NCBI GenBank assembly: GCA_948663505.1
Contig: CAPNAQ010000092.1
Coordinates: 1 to 7,167 of the forward strand
From: an uncultured Clostridia bacterium
GTDB lineage: Bacteria > Bacillota > Clostridia > TANB77 > CAG-508
Reading direction: 5' to 3'
Length of the DNA: 7,167 bases
Positions 1 to 5,472 of the stretch are shown in pieces. Every line of letters starts with the position of its first letter. The stretch's first letter is position 1. The notes under the pieces were generated by a model. It saw nothing but the letters and a program-made list of their open reading frames with translations. It was not told the DNA's origin and searched no databases. Both the position numbers and the translations under genes were made by a program.

Positions 1-96
1 AAATATAATTGATAAAATTAATTTTGAAAAAATAGATATTTTATTTTCTTTTATTTTATACTTCAATTTTTTTAATTGCTCTTTTATTTTTTCCAT
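1..96 (-). CDS. Possible 5' end of a small membrane protein gene, cut by the window edge
   Basis: An ATG at 96 opens a minus-strand frame that stays open for 32 codons to the window edge. The peptide is Lys/Glu-rich at first (MEKIKEQLKKLKYKIKENK), then turns hydrophobic (SKLILSIIF), which could be a basic/amphipathic N-terminus followed by a membrane helix. No Shine-Dalgarno sits directly before this ATG; the nearest AAGGAG is at 144-149, with a palindrome between. An in-frame TTG at 120 is another possible start. In DNA this AT-rich a 32-codon lysine-rich frame can easily arise by chance, so this is only a candidate and I do not recognise a family. Confidence 0.25.
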   Translation of the reverse strand, partial: MEKIKEQLKKLKYKIKENKISIFSKLILSIIF

Positions 97-106
97 ATTT
101 TTTATT

Positions 107-140
107 AAATATTGTTCCAATTGTACAATTTACAATATTT
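107..140. repeat. Interrupted palindrome (9-bp arms around a 12-bp perfect palindrome)
   Basis: The outer arms at 107-115 (AAATATTGT) and 132-140 (ACAATATTT) are perfectly complementary and enclose the 12-bp perfect palindrome AATTGTACAATT at 119-130. On the minus strand it lies just after an AAGGAG (144-149) and before the possible start at 96, so it would fold in a leader. On the plus strand it is followed by six T (138-143), but no plus-strand gene is seen to be terminated by it. The function is unknown; the arms are AT-only apart from one G/C pair each, so stability is modest. Confidence 0.5.
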
Positions 141-169
141 TTTCTCCTTATTATATTTATTATTATGGA

Positions 170-233
170 TAGAAGTTAGAATTTGGAAATTATACTTGTA
201 CAGTTTTTTTCTAATTCCAACTTCTAACTTCTA
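170..233. repeat. 64-bp inverted repeat with 19-bp arms downstream of the ChW/GH25 gene
   Basis: The arms at 170-188 and 215-233 match as reverse complements at 18 of 19 positions (mismatch at 182/221), around a 26-bp centre (189-214). The right arm contains a short tandem AACTTCT AACTTCT. It lies 30 bp past the stop codon of the ChW/GH25 gene and might act as a transcript-end or mRNA-stabilising hairpin. However, neither strand has a T-run straight after the stem, so it is not a standard intrinsic terminator. It could instead be a small dispersed palindromic element. Confidence 0.6.
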
Positions 234-262
234 AATAATGTTTTAACCTTTGGTTGTGAATT

Positions 263-2524
263 TTAATATTTTTTATAACAAATATTCATATCAACTCTTC
301 CCAATATACCATTTACAGTTCCTCCACTAGTATATTGCCATATTGAATATTTTCCATTATAACCTGGATTTCCACTTCTATAACTTGCAATCCAAGTATC
401 ATATTCAGATAAGTCAGACATATTTAATTTATTTGTAGCCCAATCAACATTTGTATATATTATAGGTGTATATCCTGCACCTTGTATTGTTTGACAAAAT
501 ATCTTTGCTAAATATGTACGTGTACCTTTATCTAAATGTTGTGTCCTAGGTACATCTGTAGGAGACTCTAATCCTGGTGCTTCAATATCAATTGCTACAG
601 GATATTCAATATTATAGGCTTTTATTCTTTCAATTACCCAATTTGCTTCTTCTATTGCTTCTTGTGTAGTTATTGCTTGTGTTACAAAATATACTCCTAC
701 TGGTATTCCTGCCTTCTTTGCAGCTTCTATATTAGCTCTAAATGTTGAATCTTCTCTAAAATTGCCTGCTTGTCCATATCCTCTAAATCCTACTCTTATG
801 AATGCGAAATCTATACCTGTTCTTTTTACAAATCCCCAGTTTATATTTCCATTGAATTGACTTACATCTATTCCATGATATTCTCTTTTATATTTTGGTA
901 CTATCTTAATTCTTATTGCTTCTATTCTTTTTGCTTGTGCTACTGTTCCTGCAGTTTCTCCATCTATATACCAGTCACTCCAACCTTTATCTTGAATATG
1001 AACTTGATATTCTACTGTGTAATCATTAAGATTTTCTAATTTAATTTGGATTGCTTCAATTCTTAATGCTTTTCCTTCTGTTCCTGCTATTTCATCATTT
1101 GATACCCAATTTTGCCATCCTATTTGTTCTACATGTGTTTTATATAAAATTTTTGCATTGCTAGGTGCATTTATTAAATTAATGTTTAATGCTTCTATTC
1201 TATAATTTCTACCTTCTGTTCCTGATGTGCTTCCATCTTTTACATATCCTTGCCATCCTATTTCTTGTACATGTGATCTGTATTGTACATGTAAATCTCT
1301 ATCTATAATAATTATTATTGACTCTTCTTTAATTACTTCTGATTTTGGTGTACATAATTGTATTCTTATAGTATGTCTTCCATTTGACATTTTGCTTGTA
1401 TCTATATCAACTGCAAAACCTGCATTTGGATTTTCAACTGCTGTTCCATATCCAATTATGCTTTCTATTACATCATTTCTTTTTCTGTATGTAATAAATT
1501 TTTCATCAAGTGGTGTTGATTGTTCATCTAGATATACTTTTATTTTTGTGTTTGCTACATTTGACATCTTCCAACCTGATACTTTTACACTTTCAGGACT
1601 ATAATATGTTGTTCCACTACTTGGAGAGTCTATATTCATTGTTCCTTTTTTTATTTTTGGTATAATTTTTATTTGCATTGCTTCTAGTCTTAGAGCTTTC
1701 CCTTCTGTTCCTGCTATTTCTCCATCTGTTCTCCAATCTTGCCATCCTATGTCTTGTACATGTACTCTATACATTATAGAGTATTCTTCTGTGGCTTCTA
1801 ATTGAATTCTCATTGCTTCTAATCTTAATGCCTTTCCTTCTGTTCCTGCCATTTCTCCATTTGTTTTCCAATCTTGCCATCCTATACTTTCTACATGAAC
1901 TTTATATTTGATTTTTATTCCTTCTAAATTTTGTAATTTTATATCTAATGCTTCAAGTCTTAAACATCTTCCTTCTGTCCCTGCTGTTTCTTCATTTTTT
2001 ACGTAGTTTTGCCACCCTATTTCTTCTACATGTGTTCTATATATTACTCCTGTTACATTTTTTACATTTGAATACATTTTATTTTGTTCTTCTTCAACTT
2101 CTTCTTTTTCTTCTACTTCCTCAACTATGTCTTCTTCAATTTTATTTTCGTTATCTTCTTTTGTTTCTTCTTTGTTTTCCTCTTCTTCATCTTTTTTATC
2201 TATTTCATTTTTTATTTCATTATTTCCTTCTTTGTCTATTGTATTATCTTTTATTTCATTTTCATTGTCAGTTGTATTATTGTTGTTATTTGTATTTGTG
2301 TCTTCTGTTATATTACTATTTTCACTACTATTTATATCATTTGCTATATTATTTTCTATTTCATTATTTTTTTCATCTTTTACTTCATTTTCTAGTTTGT
2401 TAATATATTCTTCTCTATTTTCTTTTATGTTGTTAATATCTGAAATTCCATATACTATTCCAGATAGTGTATTCATGATTAATGTTGTTAATATAATTAT
2501 TGCAAAAATTTTTCTACTTTTCAT
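263..2524 (-). CDS. Secreted ChW-repeat cell-surface protein with C-terminal GH25 lysozyme domain
   Basis: Predicted secreted cell-wall hydrolase of 753 aa; GH25 enzymes cleave the MurNAc-GlcNAc bond of peptidoglycan. Order: signal peptide (about 1-26; MKSRK, then a hydrophobic core); Asp/Glu/Asn/Lys-rich stalk to about 150; ChW repeats with Gly-Trp at W171, W216 and W261; an Ig-like domain about 295-407; ChW repeats at W424, W470 and W515; GH25 domain 549-753. GH25 hallmarks seen are HGIDVSQFNG (Asp553), the DIE acid pair (Asp646/Glu648), IWQYTSGG and GRVDMN near the C-terminus, so the catalytic residues look intact. The start at 2524 is chosen because GGAGAG (2532-2537) lies 7 nt before this ATG; an in-frame TTG at 2539 overlaps that ribosome site. 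The gene has its own promoter and is separated from the upstream gene by a terminator. ChW repeats are known clostridial surface modules; wall or partner binding here is inferred. No LPXTG or SLH anchor is seen. It could serve in autolysis, wall remodelling or killing of other bacteria. Confidence 0.93.
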   Translation of the reverse strand: MKSRKIFAIIILTTLIMNTLSGIVYGISDINNIKENREEYINKLENEVKDEKNNEIENNIANDINSSENSNITEDTNTNNNNNTTDNENEIKDNTIDKEGNNEIKNEIDKKDEEEENKEETKEDNENKIEEDIVEEVEEKEEVEEEQNKMYSNVKNVTGVIYRTHVEEIGWQNYVKNEETAGTEGRCLRLEALDIKLQNLEGIKIKYKVHVESIGWQDWKTNGEMAGTEGKALRLEAMRIQLEATEEYSIMYRVHVQDIGWQDWRTDGEIAGTEGKALRLEAMQIKIIPKIKKGTMNIDSPSSGTTYYSPESVKVSGWKMSNVANTKIKVYLDEQSTPLDEKFITYRKRNDVIESIIGYGTAVENPNAGFAVDIDTSKMSNGRHTIRIQLCTPKSEVIKEESIIIIIDRDLHVQYRSHVQEIGWQGYVKDGSTSGTEGRNYRIEALNINLINAPSNAKILYKTHVEQIGWQNWVSNDEIAGTEGKALRIEAIQIKLENLNDYTVEYQVHIQDKGWSDWYIDGETAGTVAQAKRIEAIRIKIVPKYKREYHGIDVSQFNGNINWGFVKRTGIDFAFIRVGFRGYGQAGNFREDSTFRANIEAAKKAGIPVGVYFVTQAITTQEAIEEANWVIERIKAYNIEYPVAIDIEAPGLESPTDVPRTQHLDKGTRTYLAKIFCQTIQGAGYTPIIYTNVDWATNKLNMSDLSEYDTWIASYRSGNPGYNGKYSIWQYTSGGTVNGILGRVDMNICYKKY
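884..1282 (-). repeat. Second ChW triplet (repeats 4-6)
   Basis: Three protein repeats of about 45 residues, each with the pattern xVHxxxxGWxxW, then a Gly-Thr, then RxEAxxI. The conserved Gly-Trp pairs are spaced 46 and 45 residues apart. Repeat 4 has Tyr instead of the second Trp (GWQGY), and repeat 6 is more diverged: GTVAQAKRIEA where the others have GTEGKALRLEA or similar. The block ends in KIVPKYKR directly before the GH25 domain. Confidence 0.9.
1304..1642 (-). other. Ig-like domain between the two ChW triplets
   Basis: About 113 residues (roughly 295-407 of the protein). The pattern DSPSSGTTYYSPESVKVSGW, then a KVYLDEQ strand, then a polar loop with YRKRNDV, GYG and NAGFAVDID, and NGRHTIRIQL at the end is that of bacterial Ig-like beta-sandwich modules often found beside GH25 or ChW modules in clostridial surface proteins. 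It probably acts as a spacer or binding module. The call rests on the strand pattern and the motifs GW, NAGF and NGxHT, not on a profile search. Confidence 0.6.
1646..2041 (-). repeat. First ChW triplet (repeats 1-3)
   Basis: Three repeats with Gly-Trp pairs spaced exactly 45 residues apart. Repeats 2 and 3 are almost the same (GWQDW, AGTEGKALRLEAM) and also very similar in DNA, so these regions could recombine. Repeat 1 has GWQNY and GRCLRLEA. The block ends in KIIPKIKK, matching the end of the second triplet. Confidence 0.9.
2075..2446 (-). other. Low-complexity acidic/Asn-rich stalk region of the ChW/GH25 protein
   Basis: About 124 residues after the signal peptide consist almost wholly of Glu, Asp, Asn, Lys, Thr and Ile, with runs such as NNNNN and many Glu-Lys stretches. 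This is likely an extended, disordered linker that lifts the ChW modules away from the membrane or wall. It has no recognisable domain. Long plus-strand open frames here are side-effects of this codon bias. Confidence 0.75.
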
Positions 2525-2531
2525 ATTTAAT

Positions 2532-2537
2532 CTCTCC
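2532..2537 (-). promoter_or_regulatory. Ribosome binding site of the ChW/GH25 gene
   Basis: GGAGAG lies 7 nt before the ATG at 2524. It fixes the start there and rules out the in-frame TTG at 2539, which would lie partly inside this site. Confidence 0.8.
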
Positions 2538-2559
2538 AATCTTTATCTTTTACAACTTT

Positions 2560-2588
2560 ATTTTATATTTTTCTACAGTATTAGTCAA
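2560..2588 (-). promoter_or_regulatory. Sigma-A-type promoter of the ChW/GH25 gene
   Basis: Read on the minus strand, TTGACT (2588-2583) is separated by 17 bp from TAAAAT (2565-2560). Start of transcription would be near 2553, giving a short leader of about 30 nt to the ATG at 2524. It lies between the upstream terminator (2667-2703) and the gene, as expected for an independent transcription unit. Confidence 0.72.
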
Positions 2589-2592
2589 TACT
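2577..2592. promoter_or_regulatory. Small dyad over the -35 box (possible operator)
   Basis: AGTATT (2577-2582) and AATACT (2587-2592) are perfect inverted copies around a 4-bp centre, and the -35 hexamer lies inside. A repressor bound here would block RNA polymerase. With only 6-bp AT-rich arms this may be chance. Confidence 0.3.
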
Positions 2593-2666
2593 TTTTTCAT
2601 GGAAAATTTTTCTTCATCTTTCCAATAGTTACAATTTAGTACTTTATTACTTATAATATAATTATT

Positions 2667-2703
2667 AAAAAAAATTACTAGAGCGAACTATCTGCTCTAG
2701 TAA
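2667..2703 (-). terminator. Intrinsic (rho-independent) terminator
   Basis: A perfect 10-bp stem, TTACTAGAGC (2675-2684) with GCTCTAGTAA (2694-2703), encloses a 9-nt loop. On the minus strand it is followed by eight consecutive U (2674-2667). It starts 14 bp past the stop codon of the 114-aa membrane protein gene and separates that gene from the ChW/GH25 unit. The T-run is only on the minus side, so it is one-directional. Confidence 0.93.
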
Positions 2704-2717
2704 CTAAATTTTACTTT

Positions 2718-3062
2718 TTATTTATGTTCTTCGCCTTCATCAGCAGTTTTATGGCGTATTTTTCTTCTTATTAAGAAATGTGCCAAAACTACTGTTACAA
2801 AGACATATGATACAGATATTAAACCTCCAATAAAAATAGTTATTTTATCTGGCATTATTGGTAATACATAAACTATTACATAGCATGTATACCATATTGC
2901 CCCTATTATTATTTCTATCCAACTAGCCATGACACATATTATTCTCATGACCTTTAGACCTTTTGTTTCTATCTCGATACCCCAATCACCTTTAAAATAG
3001 GATAAACTAAGAAATCCTAATATAAACATAACTATTATTTCTACTTTTACTTTTAATATCAT
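2718..3062 (-). CDS. Small three-helix membrane protein of unknown function
   Basis: A 114-aa protein with three likely membrane segments: about 7-22 (EIIVMFILGFLSLSYF), about 38-66 (RIICVMASWIEIIIG onward, ending VLPIMP) and about 70-93 (ITIFIGGLISVSYVFVTVVL), then a charged tail RRKIRHKTADEGEEHK. The start at 3062 is chosen because GGAGGG (3067-3072) precedes it by 4 nt; a longer frame from ATG 3101 has no ribosome site and adds 13 polar residues. It has its own promoter and a strong terminator, so it is a single-gene unit. I do not recognise the family with confidence. Size, three helices, a KGLKVMRIICVMASWIE stretch and a charged C-terminus faintly recall holins of the TcdE type, and a GH25 gene lies next door, but that muramidase has its own signal peptide and does not need a holin. 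The holin idea is weak. Confidence 0.8.
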   Translation of the reverse strand: MILKVKVEIIVMFILGFLSLSYFKGDWGIEIETKGLKVMRIICVMASWIEIIIGAIWYTCYVIVYVLPIMPDKITIFIGGLISVSYVFVTVVLAHFLIRRKIRHKTADEGEEHK

Positions 3063-3066
3063 TTTT

Positions 3067-3072
3067 CCCTCC
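3067..3072 (-). promoter_or_regulatory. Ribosome binding site deciding the start of the 114-aa membrane protein
   Basis: GGAGGG, 4 nt before the ATG at 3062, is a near-perfect Shine-Dalgarno sequence. It places the start 13 codons inside the longest open frame. Confidence 0.8.
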
Positions 3073-3130
3073 AAATTTTTAATATTTATGTAAACACCCA
3101 TAAAGTGTAATTAAAGGAAATTTATATAAA

Positions 3131-3143
3131 AAGCATATTGCTT
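3131..3143 (-). terminator. Weak hairpin in the leader, possible poor terminator/attenuator
   Basis: On the minus strand AAGCA-ATA-TGCTT (5-bp stem) is followed by three further T, then TATA. It lies after the stop of the SMR-like gene and just downstream of the predicted transcription start for the 114-aa gene. The stem is short and AT-rich, so it would be a weak terminator at best; no better terminator for the five-gene operon is visible. Confidence 0.25.
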
Positions 3144-3150
3144 ATTTTTT

Positions 3151-3179
3151 ATCATAACACAATCTACATAAAATATCAA
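3151..3179 (-). promoter_or_regulatory. Sigma-A-type promoter of the 114-aa membrane protein gene
   Basis: Minus strand TTGATA (3179-3174), a 17-bp spacer and TATGAT (3156-3151): each box is one base off consensus. It starts only 3 bp beyond the stop codon of the SMR-like gene. Transcription would begin near 3144, leaving a leader of about 80 nt before the ATG at 3062. Confidence 0.68.
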
Positions 3180-3182
3180 ATT

Positions 3183-3560
3183 TTATGATATCTTCCAATT
3201 CATCACTACAATTCCAATAATAACCAAACTTGCACCAATTATGCCATATGTACTAATTGTTTCTTTAAAAATAATTTTAGATGCAACAAGAGTTAAAACT
3301 TGAACAATACCTGTACAAATTGGCATAATATAACTCAGATCAAACATAACAACAATTCTTGTAAATAGTAAAAAACTAAATAAATAACAAACAAGCCCTA
3401 CTAAGCTAATTATACTTATTCCAAAGTTTGCATTTCCATTTTCAATAGCTAAACTACCAGGGTTTCCTCCTTTCTTCATTAAGATTAACCCTGAAAGTGT
3501 TAAAATTAAGTATATACAGATTAGAACTATTTTCATAATATTTTTTTCTCCTTTTTTCAT
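3183..3560 (-). CDS. Four-helix EamA/SMR-like membrane protein, probable lipid-linked sugar flippase subunit (ArnE/ArnF type)
   Basis: A 125-aa protein with four membrane helices at about 10-28, 48-71, 75-97 and 103-121. This fits the small EamA/SMR-type fold, and SLVIIGIVVMN in helix 4 is typical. Helix 1 (IVLICIYLILTLSGLILMKKGG) has no glutamate, whereas drug-exporting SMR proteins need one there, and it has the SG...MKKG pattern of ArnE/ArnF-like proteins that move polyprenyl-phosphate-linked sugars across the membrane. Together with the neighbouring glycosyltransferases this suggests a flippase subunit; that is inference. It is the last gene of the five-gene run, 28 bp after the GT2 gene. 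GGAG lies 6 nt before the ATG at 3560. A second GGAG 11 nt before an internal ATG (3536) makes a 117-aa form possible, closer to the family's usual length. Confidence 0.78.
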   Translation of the reverse strand: MKKGEKNIMKIVLICIYLILTLSGLILMKKGGNPGSLAIENGNANFGISIISLVGLVCYLFSFLLFTRIVVMFDLSYIMPICTGIVQVLTLVASKIIFKETISTYGIIGASLVIIGIVVMNWKIS

Positions 3561-3588
3561 AAATTTCTCCTTTTTTCTTACTCACTCA

Positions 3589-4377
3589 TTATATTTTATT
3601 TGTTTCTATTGCTTTTTTGTAAAACTTAATTATAAATTTTGCTATTGGTTCAGGCCAATATCTTTTTAGCATTATCATATCTTCTTCTAATCTAATATTA
3701 TTTTCAATTAAAGTAGAAGTTGCAGATTCTTCATGGATTCTGTGTTGCATTAATTCTTTTGGAATATACAAAAAATTTGCTTTATATTGTGCCATTTTAT
3801 CCCAAGTATCCCAATCTAGGTCACATTTTAATTCTGTTTTATATGGATTTTCTCCTGTTATTTTTTTATTTACAGTCACACTAGGACAACAAATTGTACA
3901 GCCTAAAGATAGAATTCTTTTTTTTATAAATTGTGATTTTTTGAATATTCTTAAAGGAAATAATATAAATTTCTTTAATTTCAAATTTCTTGTAAGTGCA
4001 ATTTCTTTTCCATTTTTTAATTCTCTATAATCTGTAAATGCAATAACAAAATCTTTACCATTTTCTAATTGTTTCACTATTTCTTCAAGATAATTTGGTT
4101 TATAAATATCATCTTGATGTGCAACAGTTACATAGTCAGTACTTACTTTACTTACACCAAAATTCCAATCTTGTCCTATTCCCTTTTCTCCTTCATTAAC
4201 AAAAACTGGTATTTTATATTTTTCAGCTAAATTATTTATATATTCATTCGGTGTTGATGTTGTAAGTATAATATTACTTTTTACTGTTTGATCTAATACT
4301 GATTTTATACATTCTTCTAAATATTTTGATGTTTTATATGCACATATAACAAAAGTATGATTTTTAAACTCTTTCAT
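3589..4377 (-). CDS. GT2-family (GT-A fold) glycosyltransferase
   Basis: A 262-aa cytosolic enzyme expected to transfer a sugar from a nucleotide-sugar to an acceptor. Visible GT2 features are the N-terminal strand and helix FVICAYKTSKYLEECIKSVL (9-28), the metal/nucleotide-binding HQDD at 87-90 standing for the DxD motif, a DLDWDTW acceptor/catalytic-loop stretch at 186-192, and HRIHEES at 212-218, a common late motif of the family. No membrane helix is clear, so it probably works at the inner membrane face. The ATG directly abuts the stop codon of the DUF2304 gene, with AAGG 7 nt before it, so translation is probably coupled. It likely adds a further sugar to the lipid-linked product of the neighbouring genes; donor and acceptor cannot be told from sequence. 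Confidence 0.88.
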   Translation of the reverse strand: MKEFKNHTFVICAYKTSKYLEECIKSVLDQTVKSNIILTTSTPNEYINNLAEKYKIPVFVNEGEKGIGQDWNFGVSKVSTDYVTVAHQDDIYKPNYLEEIVKQLENGKDFVIAFTDYRELKNGKEIALTRNLKLKKFILFPLRIFKKSQFIKKRILSLGCTICCPSVTVNKKITGENPYKTELKCDLDWDTWDKMAQYKANFLYIPKELMQHRIHEESATSTLIENNIRLEEDMIMLKRYWPEPIAKFIIKFYKKAIETNKI

Positions 4378-4737
4378 TTATTCACCTTCTATTTTTTCTA
4401 ATTCTTCTACTCTTTTTTTTAACATTGATATTTCTTGTATTAAAAGTATATTTTTATTTTCTTGTTTTGTTATTAGTCTCGTTAAATCAAATATTAAATA
4501 TAAGATCACAAATATTGCAAAACAAAATATCATATTTATAGGAAGGCCAAATCCTAATGAATTTGAAATATTTTCAACAAAATTTGGAGCAATTAGTGCA
4601 ATTATTAATATAACACCTATAATAGCCCAAAATATTAAATAATTTATACGCATATTTTTTCTTTTTACAGATTTTGATATACAAAATAGATATATTAATA
4701 ATATTACTATTAATGCTATTTTTAATGTTGTTTGCAT
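4378..4737 (-). CDS. DUF2304-type small membrane protein
   Basis: A 119-aa protein with three membrane helices at about 3-20, 33-50 and 67-85, followed by a likely coiled coil (about 90-117, EISMLKKRVEELEKIEGE). The RxNYLIFW start of helix 2, the NFVENISNSLGFGLPIN stretch before helix 3 and the charged helical tail fit DUF2304, a family of unknown function usually coded next to DPM1-like GT2 enzymes, as here. A role as a membrane partner or scaffold for the glycosyltransferase is inferred from that pairing. The start codon overlaps the stop codon of the upstream GT2 gene by one base (TAATG), and its own stop abuts the next ATG, so the three genes are tightly coupled. A purine-rich GGGGG element about 9 nt before the ATG may serve as ribosome site. 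Confidence 0.82.
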   Translation of the reverse strand: MQTTLKIALIVILLIYLFCISKSVKRKNMRINYLIFWAIIGVILIIALIAPNFVENISNSLGFGLPINMIFCFAIFVILYLIFDLTRLITKQENKNILLIQEISMLKKRVEELEKIEGE

Positions 4738-5459
4738 TATCTTTTGCCCCCTTTTCTTCTAAAACTAATACTATCTATTATTATTGCTAAAACTACTTTA
4801 ATCATATAATCTGCTGGCTTCCAAAATTTACTTGTTAATGAAGAAGTTCCACCTTCTCTTTCATTCATACTTACAGGAACTTCTTTTATTTCATATTTAT
4901 TTACTAATAAAGAAACTGTAGATTCAGGTTCAGGATATTCAGTTGGATAACTTTTAGCAAATTCCTCTATTACTTTCTTGTTTGCTGCTCTAAATCCAGA
5001 TGTTGGATCTGTAATTTTTTTTCCACAGAATAATTTTATAAAAAATGTAATTATATTTGCACCCATTCGTCTAATAAATGTTGATTGAAATTCACTTTCT
5101 TTTTTATCTAAATAACGTGTACCAATTACCATATCAGCTTGTCCATTTATTAAAAATTCACTTATTTTATCAACATATGTTACATCATGTTGACCATCTC
5201 CATCAAATTGAATTGCTATATCATAATCATTTTCATAAGCATATTTATATCCAGTTTGTACAGCTCCACCTATTCCTAAATTATGAACAAGTTTTATATG
5301 ATTTATATTATTTTCTTTTAAAATATTTTCTGTATTATCTGTAGAACCATCATTAATAACTATATAATCTAATTTATCACTAAAATTTTCTATTTTTCTG
5401 CATGTGTTTAAAATATTTTCTTCTTCGTTATATGCTGGAATTATTAGTAAAGTTTTCAA
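4737..5459 (-). CDS. DPM1-like GT2 glycosyltransferase (polyprenyl-phosphate sugar synthase type)
   Basis: A 240-aa enzyme expected to transfer a sugar from a nucleotide donor to polyprenyl phosphate at the cytosolic membrane face. Motifs in order are IIPAYNEEENI (6-16), VINDGSTDNT (34-43), HNLGIGGAVQTG (59-70), the DGDGQH metal-binding site (86-91), a TDPTSGFRAAN region (150-160), EVPV (193-196) and the REGGTSS loop (201-207). These are the full set of the dolichol-phosphate-mannose-synthase-like GT2 group. It lacks the long C-terminal pair of membrane helices of GtrB/CsbB-type enzymes; only about 218-229 is hydrophobic, so it may depend on the co-encoded DUF2304 protein for membrane contact. 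The start is TTG: GGAGG (5468-5472) lies 8 nt before it, and the nearby ATG codons run straight into TAA. It lies 42 bp after the GT-C-like gene and overlaps the next start by one base. The sugar is unknown. Confidence 0.92.
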   Translation of the reverse strand: MKTLLIIPAYNEEENILNTCRKIENFSDKLDYIVINDGSTDNTENILKENNINHIKLVHNLGIGGAVQTGYKYAYENDYDIAIQFDGDGQHDVTYVDKISEFLINGQADMVIGTRYLDKKESEFQSTFIRRMGANIITFFIKLFCGKKITDPTSGFRAANKKVIEEFAKSYPTEYPEPESTVSLLVNKYEIKEVPVSMNEREGGTSSLTSKFWKPADYMIKVVLAIIIDSISFRRKGGKR

Positions 5460-5467
5460 TTACATTT

Positions 5468-5472
5468 CCTCC
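5468..5472 (-). promoter_or_regulatory. Ribosome binding site deciding a TTG start
   Basis: GGAGG lies 8 nt before TTG 5459, the first codon of the conserved MKTLLIIPAYNEE start. The ATGs in this region (5474 and 5465) share one frame that ends at TAA 5462-5460, so they cannot start the glycosyltransferase. Confidence 0.85.

Noticed and set aside
62..136. 26-codon minus-strand frame that would start with ATT 7 nt after AAGGAG
   Set aside because: ATT is a very rare start, the peptide is short and Lys/Ile-rich, and no family is recognised.
245..255. Small hairpin AACC-TTT-GGTT just after the muramidase stop codon as a terminator
   Set aside because: Only a 4-bp stem and no T-run following on the minus strand.
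770..1604. Plus-strand open frames opposite the ChW, Ig-like and GH25 regions
   Set aside because: Cys/Ser/Tyr-rich translations with no domain pattern, wholly inside a gene with clear domains on the other strand.
884..2041. Regularly spaced DNA repeats as a possible CRISPR array
   Set aside because: The roughly 135-bp period is explained in frame by the 45-residue ChW protein repeats; copies are diverged and codon-like, with no short identical repeats.
2525..2539. Earlier TTG start for the ChW/GH25 gene (five extra residues MERLN)
   Set aside because: The TTG overlaps the ribosome site GGAGAG that serves the ATG at 2524, and the shorter form begins as a normal signal peptide.
1948..2639. 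Long plus-strand open frames opposite the N-terminal part of the ChW/GH25 gene
   Set aside because: They encode almost only Phe, Leu, Ser, Tyr and Ile, the mirror of Glu/Asn/Lys codons on the real strand. No ribosome sites or domains are seen.
3063..3101. Earlier ATG (3101) for the 114-aa membrane protein
   Set aside because: No Shine-Dalgarno before it, and a near-perfect GGAGGG lies before ATG 3062.
5078..5344. Plus-strand open frame of 88 codons opposite the DPM1-like gene
   Set aside because: His/Leu/Tyr-rich shadow of a well-conserved enzyme, with no homology signal of its own.
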